Shown here one piece after another: positions 12,010 to 25,060 of a stretch of 64,000 nt of DNA. The stretch lies in assembly GCF_021130785.1 (NCBI RefSeq), contig NC_060215.1, positions 68,080,501 through 68,144,500 on the forward strand, in the 5' to 3' direction. The notes below the pieces were generated by a model. The model was not told the DNA's origin. It saw nothing but the letters and a program-made list of their open reading frames with translations, and made no database searches. Positions within the stretch are counted from its first letter, which is position 1. Every line of letters begins with the position of its first letter. Both the position numbers and the translations under genes were made by a program. Source of the stretch: Homalodisca vitripennis. Its lineage: Eukaryota; Arthropoda; Insecta; Hemiptera; Cicadellidae.

Positions 12010-13860
12010 TCCTTTTGGCGAAGGATGTAATACGAGACAGAACGAGCGATTAGACGCACGATAATATCGTACATCATACCGCACACGATTCCTGTAGCAC
12101 AGGATAAAACCGTCGTTCTGGCGAAGGATGTAACACGAAACATAACGAGCGATTAGACGCACGATGATATCGTACATCATACCGCACACGATTCCTGTAG
12201 CACAGGGTAAAACCGTCGTTCTGGCGAAGGATGTAACATGAAACATAACGAGCGATTAGACGCACGATGATATCGTACATCATACCGCACACGATTCCTG
12301 TAGCACAGGATAAAACCGTCGTTCTGGCGAAGGATGTAACACGAAACATAACGAGCGATTAGACGCACGATGATATCGTACATCATACCGCACACGATTC
12401 CTGTAGCACAGGGTAAAACCGTCGTTCTGGCGAAGGATGTAACACGAAACATAACGAGCGATTAGACGCACGATAATATCGTACTACATCATACCGCACA
12501 CGATTCCTGTAGCACAGGGTAAAACCGTCGTTCTGGCGTAGGATGTAACACGAAACATAACGAGCGATTAGACGCACGATGATATCGCACATCAAACCGC
12601 ACACAATTCCTGTAACACAGGGTAAAACCGTCGTTCTGGCGAAGGATGTAACACGAAACATAACGAGCGATTAGACGCACGATGATATCGCACATCAAAC
12701 CGCACACGATTCCGGTAACACAGGGTAAAACCGTCGTTCTGGCGAAGGATGTAACACGAAACATAACGAGCGATTAGACGCACGATGATATCGCACATCA
12801 AACCGCACACGAATGCTGTAACACAGGGTAAAACCGTCGTTCTGGCGAAGGATGTAACACGAAACATAACGAGCGATTAGACGCACGATGATATCGTACA
12901 TCATACCGCACACGATTCCTGTAGCACAGGGTAAAACCGTCGTTCTGGCGAAGGATGTAACACGAAACATAACGAGCGATTAGACGCACGATGATATCGT
13001 ACATCATACCGCACACGATTCCTGTAGCACAGGATAAAACCGTCGTTCTGGCGAAGGATGTAACACGAAACATAATGAGCGATTAGACGCACGATGATAT
13101 CGTACATCATACCGCACACGATTCCTGTAGCACAGGGTAAAACCGTCGTTCTGGCGAAGGATGTAACACGAAACATAACGAGCGATTAGACGCACGATAA
13201 TATCGTACTACATCATACCGCACACGATTCCTGTAGCACAGGGTAAAACCGTCGTTCTGGCGAAGGATGTAACACGAAACATAACGAGCGATTAGACGCA
13301 CGATGATATCGCACATCAAACCGCACACAATTCCTGTAACACAGGGTAAAACCGTCGTTCTGGCGAAGGATGTAACACGAAACATAACGAGCGATTAGAC
13401 GCACGATGATATCGCACATCAAACCGCACACGATTCCGGTAACACAGGGTAAAACCGTCGTTCTGGCGAAGGATGTAACACGAAACATAACGAGCGATTA
13501 GACGCACGATGATATCGCACATCAAACCGCACACGAATGCTGTAACACAGGGTAAAACCGTCGTTCTGGCGAAGGATGTAACACGAAACATAACGAGCGA
13601 TTAGACGCACGATGATATCGCACATCAAACCATCAAACCGCACACGATTCCGGTAACACAGGGTAAAACCGTCGTTCTGGCGAAGGATGTAACACGAAAC
13701 ATAACGAGCGATTAGACGCACGATGATATCGCACATCAAACCGCACACGAATGCTGTAATACATAGGGTAAAACCGTCGTTCTGCCGAATGATGTAAAAC
13801 TTGAAAAAGCAAGCACGATAATATTGCACGACATATACCACACACGACTGCTGTCGCAAA
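12010..13860. repeat. 103-bp satellite array with a 724-bp higher-order repeat
   Basis: About 18 head-to-tail monomers, mostly 103 bp. Each contains GCGATTAGACGCACGAT, CGTCGTTCTGGCGAAGGATG and AACACGAAACATAACGA. Variant monomers, such as those with GTACTACATC (12481 and 13205) or ACGAATGCTGTAACACAG, recur at a constant offset of 724 bp (seven monomers plus 3 bp), so a seven-monomer block was duplicated in tandem. The terminal monomers (before about 12060 and after 13760) are more diverged. The many 91-codon minus-strand frames are by-products of a stop-free monomer and are not called as genes. Confidence 0.95.
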
Positions 13861-16064
13861 CAACGATTTTTATTGCATTTCGTCAGTCATTCTTTGAGTT
13901 TGAAATCAGCGATTTCTTTATACGTCGGTAATTATTTGATAGTACTTAGATGTCAGCGATTTTTTTTTAGAAATATAAATGTACTTGTTACAAAATTAAC
14001 TACACCTATAAAGCTTGATAGTTATTGCACACTATTTAAACACGTTGGCTCGGTAAAGGTTTACAGTGGTTAGGCTCCCCTGTCAGTTTCAATAAGTTTA
14101 ATAAATAGCCTGAAAGGTGTTAAGTAATTTTAAAGATTTTTGATAATTAACCAGTGGTCAACAGGTAGTGTGTAAAAACTTGGGATGTTTTTCCATCAAT
14201 ACAACAAACCATACTGATGGGGTTTAAGGACCACTAATTTTAATTGCACCCCTCCCTCTCTCAGGGGCGAGATGCAGTCAAAGTCCACCCTCCTTCCCCT
14301 GTCAAAAGCGCCCTCTCTTTTTTGTTTTTATCCAATTAACTCGCTAAGCAGTGCAAACAGTGTTTATGTACATATGGAACAGGGGGAAGAAAATAATTCA
14401 TTCTTGTGACGATATGTGACCTGTTATTCTTCTTTCTCTGCTAATTTTCATAGAAAATTAGCTGAATTATCTTTAATGAAGGACATTTTGTCCCAATTCA
14501 CAGTGAGTTATTCTTATTTTCAGTTAGCTACAAAAGTAGCCCATTATTCAAAATATAATTAATTGTATGCCATTTGTTTTTTATTGTAATGAGATGAGAG
14601 AATTAGATAATCTCTGCAAATAATAGTATTGACATTAATTTGTTGAAAATTGGTGTAAATCAGTATTAAACAAAAAAATGTGAATATACTAGCATTTTTT
14701 CAACATAAATTTAACCTGAGTTTTCAGTTTCTCCATGTAAGATTATTGAACGGACCAAATAAGAAAATAAAGTATTTAACTTGTCTTGACCCATGAATTT
14801 GCTAATAAAAAATGTAGTGTCTTAATATATTCCAGTTACTATTTTGAAGAAAATGTCAATTTCTGCCATGTTTTTTATGAATGTCTAGCTAAGTTTCTTT
14901 TAATAAAGGTAAGATGAGATAGGCATATCATGCCTTCAAGGCAGCAGAATAGCATTAGAAATAATGCCATTTGCCCTGTTGGCCTTAACCTAGCACCAAA
15001 TATACACAATTTTTATGATAGTAATCTGTTTTGTCAGCCTTAACTCAGCACTAGGCATTTATTATCATTTCATAATAGCTATTTGCCTTAACTTAGCTTT
15101 GGACATATGCCAATTTCCTGGTAGCCGCCATCTGTTTTGTTTTTACTACTCAGAATGGAGCATATACTATTTTTACATGTAGCAGTTTTCTTGGTTGCCT
15201 TAATTCAAGAACAATAATATGTAAAAAAAAACTAGATGCACTAGAAAGAGGTGATATGAATTGTTTACATACAAGTTGTGTTTTTGAAATGAGATATAGT
15301 CCATACTTTGTATCTACAGATAACAGATTTAAATTGTTTTATGGTTATTTATCAGTTGTTTTTCATAGTGTAAAAACCAATATTGTGTTATTATAGTATA
15401 GTGGTTTTTAAAACTAATTTGTTTGATAAAATTATTTGATTTTCTTTTTTCATTTCGTTTACAAATATAATTAAAGCCACAAATTCAGAATAATTGAATA
15501 ATTTTCACACAAGACAATAAAGACATAGTTAATCAATTCAATGACATGGATGCAGTTTTATTAACCATATGCAGCAGGTAATTAGCATAAATGTTGTGGT
15601 ATAGGTTGAAAGGATCTACAAAGTGTATATAGAGCTAGGAAATGGGAAGTGGTGTTAAACAGCAGACACACAGTTTCGAGAAGCATTAGACTCATGATTA
15701 AGACAAGATATCAATTAATTAGACAGCTAACGGTACCCCAGTTACAATTAGGGGATCAAAAAGTGAAGGGATGGGCTTCAACAAATACATCAAGAGATTG
15801 CACTTGTTTTGCCACTTTATATTTATGAATTAAGATTTATGTGTTGGTATCAATTAACTGGAAAGTATATGTAGATGATTGGGAAGCCATTTTCTTTGAA
15901 TCAGTGTTAGAAGTAACAAAGTCAATATCATTACTAACTTATCTGGTATTACAAGATTACTGAAGACTCACGGTGGACTAGTATTGCTGTACAAAAAGGC
16001 AACATGTACAGGCAATACAGATATTGAAGGACCTTAACTATCTGGCCTTAGTTTATGACATCTA

Positions 16065-16065
<1 letters not shown>
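13861..16065. other. AT-rich non-coding stretch
   Basis: No gene was recognised. A phrase resembling CCTTAACYTAGCAC recurs loosely at 14983, 15038, 15086 and 15198, perhaps an old decayed tandem repeat. Confidence 0.4.

Positions 16066-16106
<41 letters not shown>
16066..16106. repeat. (TG)n microsatellite
   Basis: About 41 bp of uninterrupted TG dinucleotides, followed by a less regular GT-rich segment to 16137. Confidence 0.97.
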
Positions 16107-16109
<3 letters not shown>

Positions 16110-16136
16110 TGCACGCGAGCACGTGTGCGTGTGTGT

Positions 16137-16210
16137 GAAATGAAATGAAAAATGTCTTTATTGGAGGCAAAGTTAGGACTATAAAGTCCTCTCTACCACT
16201 TAACCTCGTG
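16137..16210 (-). mobile_element. LINE 3' tail fragment, antisense
   Basis: Read on the minus strand, the segment gives CTAACTTTGCCTCCAATAAA followed by GACATTTTTCATTTCATTTC. That is a polyadenylation-type signal and then a pentamer-repeat tail. A close relative in sense orientation lies at 32375-32437, and a weaker antisense relative near 53690, which identifies it as a dispersed LINE or SINE 3' end. How far the element extends beyond 16210 is unclear. Confidence 0.6.
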
Positions 16211-19200
16211 GAAATGTTTGTGGAAATGTTTGGTAAAACTAATGTGCTTACTCAAATTTGAGTGATGGTAAATTTATTATTACAAATTAGACAAGAAGAG
16301 AGACTATTAAATAGGAACACTACTGTAAACTCAGTGTGGTAGTGTATCATTGCCTTGAAAATTTATATATCCCATTAATTATACAAAATGCTGCCAATCT
16401 CAATTTTTCTATATTTTAAAGTTTTTTACATTGTGTAGAACGTAGTGTTAGGTCTTGTACAGAAAATACAACTGAAAGTTTGATATATTCTTCAGATACA
16501 TATACAGAAAATGGAAACTGAATGAAAATTCTTTGTCGTGTACTCAAAGAAATTTCCATATAATTTTTTCCTGACAGTTGTGTTTTTATAGTCAGTTTCA
16601 CAATATTAACCAAGCGTATAATAACACAAAATAGTGTTTCGAACTGTTTGTCACTTTGACAAGTATAATATTACTTATGTGAACATTCAGTTGATAGAAG
16701 TAAAATTATCCTATTATGGAAAAATAAAAACTGTAAATCCAAGAACAAAGATTGGTAATTAAGGTAATAGGGGCAAAAGGCAGAACAATTCAGCAAAGAG
16801 AATAATAACTAGAGACCGGACCAGTATCAAATTATTTTGACAAGGGAGTCGTCCATGGTTTTTGTGTTGTAATTGCCAGCTAATGCAATGGGTTTATTAA
16901 TAATTCAGGTAGTAATTGTCCTAATTGCATGTATGGAGAGCAGCAGTCTGCTTGCTGGATTCTGATGATTAACCCGTTACTGTTGTTTTTAATGGAATTG
17001 ACGTGAACGCTATAAACGGATTATAGGATACCAAATGGTTCCACTTTGTGAGCTAAAGCACCAATCACTTTAAAACTGATACTAACACAGACACGCACAC
17101 TTATGCATTTAGCATAAGCCCTTTCATTTATTTGTTGTACTGGGATTGTTGATAGCACAAATCACATAAACCCTTAATCTCTTTTTCTTTATTATTTGGA
17201 TTCACAATACTGTTTTGTGTTTGTGTATTTGTTACAAGTAAATGTAAGCACACAGATTAAGTACTGCACAGCCATCACACTGTCTAAACTGTTTTTGTTG
17301 GCTCTTTTTATTACTATTTTATTTGCTCTTTTACTTAATTTATTGTCTTATAAATGGAAAATTGTTTTTGAATTTTAAGATATCCTTAACAGTAATTTAT
17401 ATGATATAGTATTCTATTAATAGTTTAAGATTACTGTAATAAAATTGATACTTAATTAAAGAGTATTACAATGACTAGAGTAAATTTGTCCTTATTTTAC
17501 AATATCACTCAGTAATTTTCCAGTATTGCCAGTGTACAATCTTTTGATAAAACCTACTTTTAAAAATGCTAGAGAGTTTTTTTTAGGTTTTATTAAAAGA
17601 TAGTTGACAGTCAGTACTGGAAAAGCACTGTTTATCAGTGGTGTCCTGCAGTATACTAATACATATAACGTTTCAAAAGGTGCTACATTTAAATTTAATG
17701 TATAAAAGAAATACGTGTACATAGCAATTACAAAAATGTCTAGTGTTGGGTAGTACTACACAAGCATACGAATATCAATAATTACAAGGAAACAAGAAAT
17801 ATGAGAAGAGACATATCAAACCAATTATATCACATATTTGCAAAACAAGTGCAACTATAATAAATGTAATGTATGCCAGGTTAATTCCAAAGCTCTAGGC
17901 CTAGTGTGAATGGTTACAGCATTGTGAAGTTATGGGTTAGTTAATTGTATGTATATAATTGTATATGTATATGTGTCAGGCAATTGTATGTATATAATTG
18001 TATATGTACATGTGTCAGGCAATAACTCCATTGCATATTAGAATGAAAAAATTTTAGTAATACAAACTTTAAAATTCAATGTAGTCTTTTTCGGCCCATG
18101 AACAGGAATATAAAAAAAAATTGTGAATGTTTTTCTGTAAAATGTAGGGACAAAATTCATATAAGCTTAAAGTTAATCATTTAGAAATAGCTCATCAAAG
18201 GATTCTAAAAACTAAACATCCTGATCATTACAATTTAAGATATGGATAGTAATAAAGATAAAATTAATAATTTAAATGTAATTAACTTACACTATTAACA
18301 TACAAAATTGTTTTAGTGAATATTCCTTGTACCACAAATAACTTCTTGTAATTCTAAATCATTTTAATTTACATATGAATTTATTGTGTTCAAAATATTG
18401 AGATTTTTTAAGAAGTACTTCTGTTTCACTCGAATGTGTGTGAGACATACAAACAATGAATATACACATTTCATATATATTATAAATATACAGATAGAAT
18501 TAAATTATAAAATTTCAGTGAATAAACAGCCAATTCCTTTATTTAATGGGTATAATGGTAATTTGTAAGATAACCAAATCAAGAAATAAACATCAAAGTG
18601 GCCACTGAGCCTTACATACTCTTCATTATTACTTCAATACTGTCCTTGCAAACAGCCTGTCTCCTGCCTAACTAACTGGTAATGGTTCAGAAGTCACTCT
18701 AATCCATTGGTCAACATATTTGTAGAGCAATAATGGATTGTTTTAGCAACTAAATTGAACATTTTCTCAATATACACTCTGTAAAATATATTTTAATGCT
18801 AATTCTATAATATAGAAAAAATGATAATGTTTTTATTATTCTACAAGGAATTGGAGGTATTTAAAATTTTAGTTTATCTTTAAATCACTAAAAACTGGTG
18901 AAGGTAGTAATATAAGAATATTTTGCAGTACATATTATGAAATATGAGTGGAGGGAATGAGATATATTTTAACAAAAAAAAATAATTTCCTTAAGTAATG
19001 TTTTATTAAAAAACCCATAATTTTTAGGTAGTATTTCATTTTTAAAATTTAGTTTTTAGCCATAAATTATTTCAAAACAATATATAATTATCCGTGTTTG
19101 TATTGTAAAAGAATCTCATTCTTATTTCAACCTTTTTTCTTGAACTTGGTTAAAAATGACAGAAACTTATTCTTAAAATGCCTATCATTCTTTTTGGAAT

Positions 19201-20037
19201 GATAAAACATTATTTATGTTCTGTCTTTGGAAAAGTTATTTTAATGAGCTGTATCTTTTAAAATTAATAAAGAAGAACCCAGCCAAAAACGGATTTCACC
19301 ACTTTTAACTTTAACTGTTATGATCATCTTTTACAATTCAGAAACAAAACAAATATATACTGTGCACTAAGAGCAATCTTCAAAGTTGTTTCTGTGTTAA
19401 AAATGATACTGATGATTGAAGTTAAGTGAATTTAAAAATGTAAATGGGAACCTTTTACCACAGGTACAACATTCTTTTTAAAACTTTTTTACTAACATTG
19501 ATTTTTATGTGAAAGACAGATAGATGTTATATTATGAACAAAATTAATGGTGATACAAAATAATACTTCTGACCATGTTGGGAAAAACTCATCTAAGATC
19601 GTATTATTCAAAGTTAATGGAGCTAAGTTATTGGGGTCGAAGTCCGTATTCAAACCTTATTTCCTGTTGATAGATTTATTTGCATAAATCAGATTAAAGT
19701 ATGTAAAATAGGTTATTTATTGACTGAGCTCATATTAACTACGTTATTCAGTTTCTTAAAGAGTAAAAGAAATAAAATTTTATAAATTTGGTTATTGCAG
19801 TGTGATAACGTACTCTTTTTGTGATGAAAACAGTTTGGTGATTGTTTGCTTATATTACTATACATACTTACATACAGCTGATAATATATCAGGCATATAC
19901 ACTACCCTATTTCATTCACCATCATATATAACATAGATTCTGGGACTCAACTCTAACGAACTAGTCGTACCTATTTGATGCTACCAAGTAATCACTTAGA
20001 TATGTAAATAAATGACTTTGTGTTTTCTGTTTTGCAG
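16211..20037. other. Smr: AT-rich stretch upstream of the first recognised Smr exon
   Basis: Probably intron of Smr: the first recognised exon at 20038 begins with two bases of a split codon, so an upstream exon must exist. I could not identify one in this stretch or in the 16 kb before it. The stretch contains a 39-bp tandem duplication at 17943-18020 and otherwise only AT-rich sequence. Confidence 0.5.
17943..18020. repeat. 39-bp tandem duplication
   Basis: AATTGTATGTATATAATTGT begins at 17943 and again at 17982. Each copy ends in ATGTGTCAGGC, with one substitution between them. Confidence 0.9.
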
Positions 20038-20328
20038 AAGCTGAAAAAGGGGTGCAGCTTTGTATAGTTTGCAAGAATGAGTCAGAGAATACACGTGCTC
20101 TGCCACGGTCACATGCCGTACAATATGGGCTTCGGGAAGAGGATGTGCCAGCTGGCGCAAGGGTCTGCAACACTTGTCGCTGCAAGTCCGTGCGTTCACG
20201 CTACACACACTGTCCCTTGCCCACTTGTCCAAACTCCAAAGGTCACAGAGTCAAGAGGCTGAGAGCACTTCCGATGAAATGGCCAGAATTACCTCGCCAT
20301 ATCAGAGATCCAATTGCTGCTGAATTTC
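20038..20328 (+). CDS. Smr: Smr exon A: Cys-rich zinc-binding-like module
   Basis: SMRTER is the insect NCoR/SMRT co-repressor, a nuclear scaffold that links unliganded nuclear receptors such as EcR to histone deacetylase. This exon follows TTTTGCAG and ends at TTTC before GTAAGT. It begins with two bases of a split codon and ends with one base of another. It codes fragment residues 1-96 (numbering starts at the first complete codon). Visible features are CIVC, then VCNTCRC, then CPLPTC, with many Arg/Lys residues, consistent with a metal-binding fold completed by CCSAC in the next exon. The module lies directly before the second SANT domain. The single-base end joins the next exon as CAA (Gln), so the phase matches. 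Upstream coding exons are not recognised in this window. Confidence 0.9.
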
Positions 20329-21599
20329 GTAAGTGAAATCTAATCTTTCTGTGATATATATCAGAAGTACAACAGAGCAATAATCTTGAAAAAATGTGCA
20401 GTGTTCTTAATAACACTCAAATGTCAAAGTTGTCAAATGTTCACTTTTTGTATTCTACATTAAAAAAATTATTTATTAGCAATCAATCCTGATAAAACTG
20501 AATGTGCATGAATTAATGTTCTTAGTATGTTAAAAGCACATTCGATGACAAAATGTAATAAATGATATTACTTGTAGTTTGTTTTTCTAAAGAAAATCCC
20601 TGACGGAGCTGGGTCCCGGCAACCTCTCTCACACGCTAAACATCTCACTTCAAATTTTTACCACATTAAAATATACACCTGTATTATTTCGGAAATAGTT
20701 TGTTACTGGTTGGGTAGTACTCACCCATCTATTCGAGTAAAATAAAAATATTTTGTGTGTTATTGTGGATTATGATAACCAAAAATATGGAGAAAAACAT
20801 AGTTTCCTGTTAAAAATAAGCTTTATCTTTTTTAATTTATCATTATTGCAAAATAATGAGAGTAAAGAAAGTTCTTATACAACATTTGTTGTATGTTTTT
20901 TGAAGAACGACATACCAAAAATTAAGAGTTCTAAGTTAATAATTAAAGGCGTAATTTATTTTGTTATGAATCCTTACGAAATCAGTTATTAGTTATTATT
21001 TTGAAAATACTCTTTCTCTGAGAAGAAATTATTTATAAATTAACATGTTCTAACCAGTGTTCAATTATCGAGATTACAAGGCTGATTTATAGGTCATTAC
21101 TTTTTCATTCTTAATCTGGTTTTTATATGTGTGGCAGTAGACAAAGAAAGACTATTCGTTATTTATTCAGGATTTTTCAGGCGTACTATTATTTTTTGGC
21201 ACATCTCATAAATCCAAGAAAAATAATCTGTCCTTATTAATTATTTATTAAGTAAGTTGTCTCACACTTATCATCTGACTGATTACTATCAGCATCCATA
21301 TCACCAAGCCTGCTAGAAGAATTGATAGGCACATTAATCTTTTTAGTACCACATTTTTTGAAAATAAAAACTGCTAAGAGGGGTTTCATGTGCATTATCC
21401 CAAAATTACCATGCCATTCTCAGAATTTAGTGCTTTTAAAAAATTATAACATTGTTATTGACTGGCCATCGTTTTTAACTAATTTTTTACAAAAAAATGT
21501 TAATAATAACTCTTAATGTACTTACAGAACTTAAAATAAATAATCAACAACAAAAACAAATGTTAAAACTTAACTTTACATTTTGCTTGACCTATTTTC
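20329..21599. other. Smr: Smr intron, part before the LINE insertion
   Basis: Begins GTAAGT. AT-rich, with no further exon recognised; the 79-codon frame near 20753 has no family resemblance. Confidence 0.7.
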
Positions 21600-23200
21600 A
21601 GAAGTAGCAAATGATGATTGTTGAGTCTAAAAAGGTCCTACATATAAACAATTCCAAGAACATATTACTTCCATTATCTCTGGGTGGAGGATGCAGTTTT
21701 GACACCCACTGTGTCAATATTCTGCTGTATGCAGATGACTTGGTATTATTAGCTCCAACAAGCACCAGTATGCAACACATGATTAAAAAGCTAGAAATAT
21801 ATTGTACTACATGGAATCTGAAGGTTAATTTGAATAAATCCAAGATTATAGTTTTTAGAAAGTGGGGTAAATTGAGTGTTAATGATAAATGGTGGTTTAA
21901 CGGGGAACAAATAGAAGTTGTGAACAAGTGTGTGCGTACAAGTACTTAAGAATTAATTACTCTTACATCGTCTCTTTCTTGGTCTGAACACTTCAAAGAT
22001 AAAGCCAGGGCTTCAAATATTGTAATTAATTCTGTTTGGAATCGACTGATAAATAACATCGATGTCCCAGTAAGCGCTAAGTTTACATTATTCAGCTCGG
22101 TGGTGAAGTCGATACTTTGCTACGGGGCTCAGGTCTGGGGATTCTCCGAAAATGAATACGTAGAATCAGTACAGAAAAACTTTATTAAAAAATTATTTCG
22201 ACTTCCAAAAAACACACCAAACTATGTGATTTATCTTGAAACGGGAATTGAAAAGTTGCATATGTTTACTTTATCTCTGAATATTAAGTATTTATTAAAA
22301 GTTTGGAGTCTGCCTGAGGAGCGGCTACCAAAAATTCTCGCTAGACAAATTATAGAAACAAATATTTTTGTGTGTAAAGATTAGAAAATGTTAGCAAGGA
22401 ATGTGGGGGAAACATTAAATTTTGACATTGATAGTGATTTGCAATCACAACTGTCGGAAGTGGTGGAGGCAGAGCGGGCAGTTATGGCGGGCTTATACAG
22501 TCGGCAGAGCCAGGACGTCTGTTTATCACAACTAATACTTGACACTTGACCTTGACCTGGGCAACAGAACCTTTCTCACTGATAATTTGAAAGTTTCAGT
22601 TATTTCTTGGGCCATTAAGGTCAGAGCAGAGCTTGTCGATTTAAATTACAAACCCTAGATAACCGGCAAAAATTATTTATGCTCATTATTTAATAAAAAC
22701 AAAAACGAAGACGTGTTCCATTACGTGGCTTCTTGCCCTATTTTTGCTTACTACAGAAAAAAATGGCTCGGTAAAACCTCCTTAAATAGGAACGAATTCG
22801 AATCTTACCTCAATGGAAGGGATTGGCCCAATTTGGGTAATTATATGAAGGATACGTGGGCGTACCGTTGGGGTTTAATGTACGAATTTAGCTTTTAATT
22901 TCTAAAATAAATAGTTAATAAACGGAAAAGAAGGGTTCATTGCAACCTTTTGCATTTTATTGCATAATTTATTATAGCATATAGATGTTTACGAGAAGTA
23001 TAAGCAAGTGAATATTATGTGTTTGTGTAAAATTGTATATTTTATATGTTGCTTGGATTTATGTATCTCTGATTAATTTTCATAATTAGCTTTAAATAAT
23101 AAGACGTAAAGTATACTTTTATTTGTTATTTTCATCACGGCACTAATTTATGTTATTTGCTTATTGTTGTATTATTGTTATTATTTATGTTATGTTTATT

Positions 23201-23244
<44 letters not shown>

Positions 23245-23493
23245 ATATACATATAGATTTTGAGTTTAAGTTGAATACTGTATATAATTCGTGGTATTGT
23301 TTCCTAAGCCAACCAGCCGACGGTCATTGACCATGGCTTATGTGCGGCAACTCATTGTGGAACAAGAGACATTTTCTGCGTTTAATTTAAGTATTAAAGT
23401 TCATATTTGTAAATATGTTTACAATGTTCCAAAGACAACAAATGGTTTAATAAAGCACTTTTCTATTCTATTCTATATTCTGTTCTATAATAC
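21600..23493 (+). mobile_element. Degenerate non-LTR retrotransposon in Smr intron
   Basis: The sense-strand remnant of a LINE reverse transcriptase. The palm motif YADD is at 21728-21739 (LLYADDLVLLAPTSTSMQHM), followed by WNLKVNLNKSKIIVFRKWGK, then a frameshift, a thumb-like segment (22100-22384) and a C-terminal piece with FHYVASCPIFAYYRKKWLG (22713-22898). Stops and frame changes separate the pieces, so it is dead. The 3' end carries AATAAA near 23451 and a TTCTA-repeat tail (about 23460-23493). It is 5'-truncated just before the palm. It lies in the same orientation as Smr, in the intron between exons A and B. The clade is not certain. Confidence 0.85.
23207..23241. repeat. (TA)n microsatellite within the LINE 3' region
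   Basis: About 35 bp of TA dinucleotides between the LINE coding remnant and its 3' tail. Confidence 0.95.
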
Positions 23494-23718
23494 ATTCAGC
23501 AATTGTAAAGAACATAACACAGCCATGGTGAGAAGGGTTGATTTAATCTGAATGTTGAGTTTAGCTCCATTTCATCTTCCCTTTATTTCAGGAGTCAAGT
23601 CTGTGACTGTGTCACATTTCAGACTGTGAACTAAGCGTAAATTGAAGTGGAGCTTAACTCAACATACAAGTATAAAAAAGCACATACATCATGTTAACTA
23701 AAATTGTTTGTGTTACAG

Positions 23719-24014
23719 AAATCCCTCCAAATGTGAGCAAGTGCTGCTCAGCATGTTTCAATCGTATTGGGCGCCGCCTGATGCCGGTGGAGGAGGGAGC
23801 TGGAAGAGGCAGCCCAAGCCCTGGCTCACAGCTACTTCGTTGGACCGAGGAGGAGACCGAGGCCCTCAAGCGAGGTCTACGTGAACATGGAAACCAGTGG
23901 TCTGAAGTTGCCCAGGTTGTTGGGCCCACAAAGACTCAACATCAGTGTAAAAATTTCTTCTTCAATTACAAAAAGAAGTTTGGACTTGATCAAATATTAC
24001 AAGAGTACAATAAG
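23719..24014 (+). CDS. Smr: Smr exon B: second SANT domain
   Basis: Exon follows TGTGTTACAG and ends AAG before GTGTGT. Fragment residues 97-195. The start completes the Cys module ([10 protein letters not shown]). After a Gly/Ser/Pro linker comes a SANT domain at about residues 137-187: [19 protein letters not shown] of [11 protein letters not shown], then [20 protein letters not shown]. The spaced Trp residues and QCKNF-FNYKK are the signature of SANT2 of NCoR/SMRT, the histone-tail-interpreting domain that co-operates with the deacetylase-activating SANT1 (which would lie upstream). It ends in phase 0 and joins the next exon cleanly. The identification as SMRTER is mainly from this exon and the last one. 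Confidence 0.95.
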
Positions 24015-24918
24015 GTGTGTTTATTTCTAGTTTAACTTAGTAGTTAATTTAGAATAACTTTAGTTCTCATATATTCAAAGTTTTGTGTATTTTTATTTAT
24101 TTTTCATATAATTTGTGCAAATGTCTAATTTTTTTATCATTTTTTATTAATTATAATTTGTAAAACAAGAAATATTGCATAGCATGTGTTACACGTGTGT
24201 CCACAATAATTGTGTGCTGTGTGTTTCGTATTAGTTCCATTCTCTACTCTATTCTGTTCTAGGCTGCTGATGATTGACCCAAGGAATTATATAAATACTG
24301 CCAGATGTGAAATTAAGCTATGGCTTCCTTATTAATTCTGTTTTATTTTGTTTTTTGAAAGTAAAATGTGTGTAGTAAAAATCATGAATGTTCTGAGAGG
24401 TAACTATTGTCATGTTCTTTGAAGTAAACATATATTTGGTGATGAAGAAGTATAAACATTTTTGCTCAATAAGATTAAAAATTTATTTAAACAGTGTAAC
24501 TGGTCTTTCTCGTTGTTGGAGAGTTATCTAAAAAATGTTTGAAGAATTTTTGATTTTGTATGGAATTAGTATAAAGTGATGATCCAAATTATCTTTTTGG
24601 ATGATAAAAACATTGCCAGCAGAGTAGGTTATACAAAGTTTCTTTTGACCTACATTGAGAAAATTGTGTCTCAATTATGGAATGGATGATTATGTTATTT
24701 ATTTTCATCATAATTGTTGGGTGGATTCGATGCTTTTGTTTTGAAATAAACCCTTTTCGTCTTTATTCCGATAGTAACCTTTTACTACCAAGAATAGACA
24801 TTATTGGTCTGATAACTACACAGTTATTTTGATCACAAACTGATTCACGGAACCATTATTCAAAGTAGAAATAATGCATATATAACAGTAAAAGGTGTAT
24901 CCATGACATGTGTTACAG
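24015..24918. other. Smr: Smr intron
   Basis: Begins GTGTGT and ends TGTGTTACAG. AT-rich; nothing else recognised. Confidence 0.8.
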
Positions 24919-25060
24919 ACTCACTTGGGAGAGGAGCGCAAACCGTCACTGACTGATGAAGAGGAGTCTGGCTCCACCACCTCTAGTTGTGACGAGATGG
25001 CTGGAATGGCTGTCCTGGGAGACAGTGATACTGCCAGTGCTGGCTCTCCGACCCATATTG
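24919..25060 (+). CDS. Smr: Smr exon C: acidic/Ser-rich linker
   Basis: Exon follows GTGTTACAG and ends one base into a codon before GTTAGT. Fragment residues 196-242. It reads THLGEERKPSLTDEEESGST then TSSCDEMAGM, a charged, Ser/Thr-rich and probably disordered linker directly after SANT2, as expected in this family. The split Asp codon (G + AT) is completed by the next exon, so phase is preserved. No domain. Confidence 0.88.

Noticed and set aside
12010..13860. Could the array be CRISPR-like?
   Set aside because: Units are contiguous with no unique spacers, and the host is a eukaryote.
11871..13863. Series of 91-codon minus-strand frames every 103 bp
   Set aside because: By-products of a stop-free 103-bp satellite monomer; no family resemblance.
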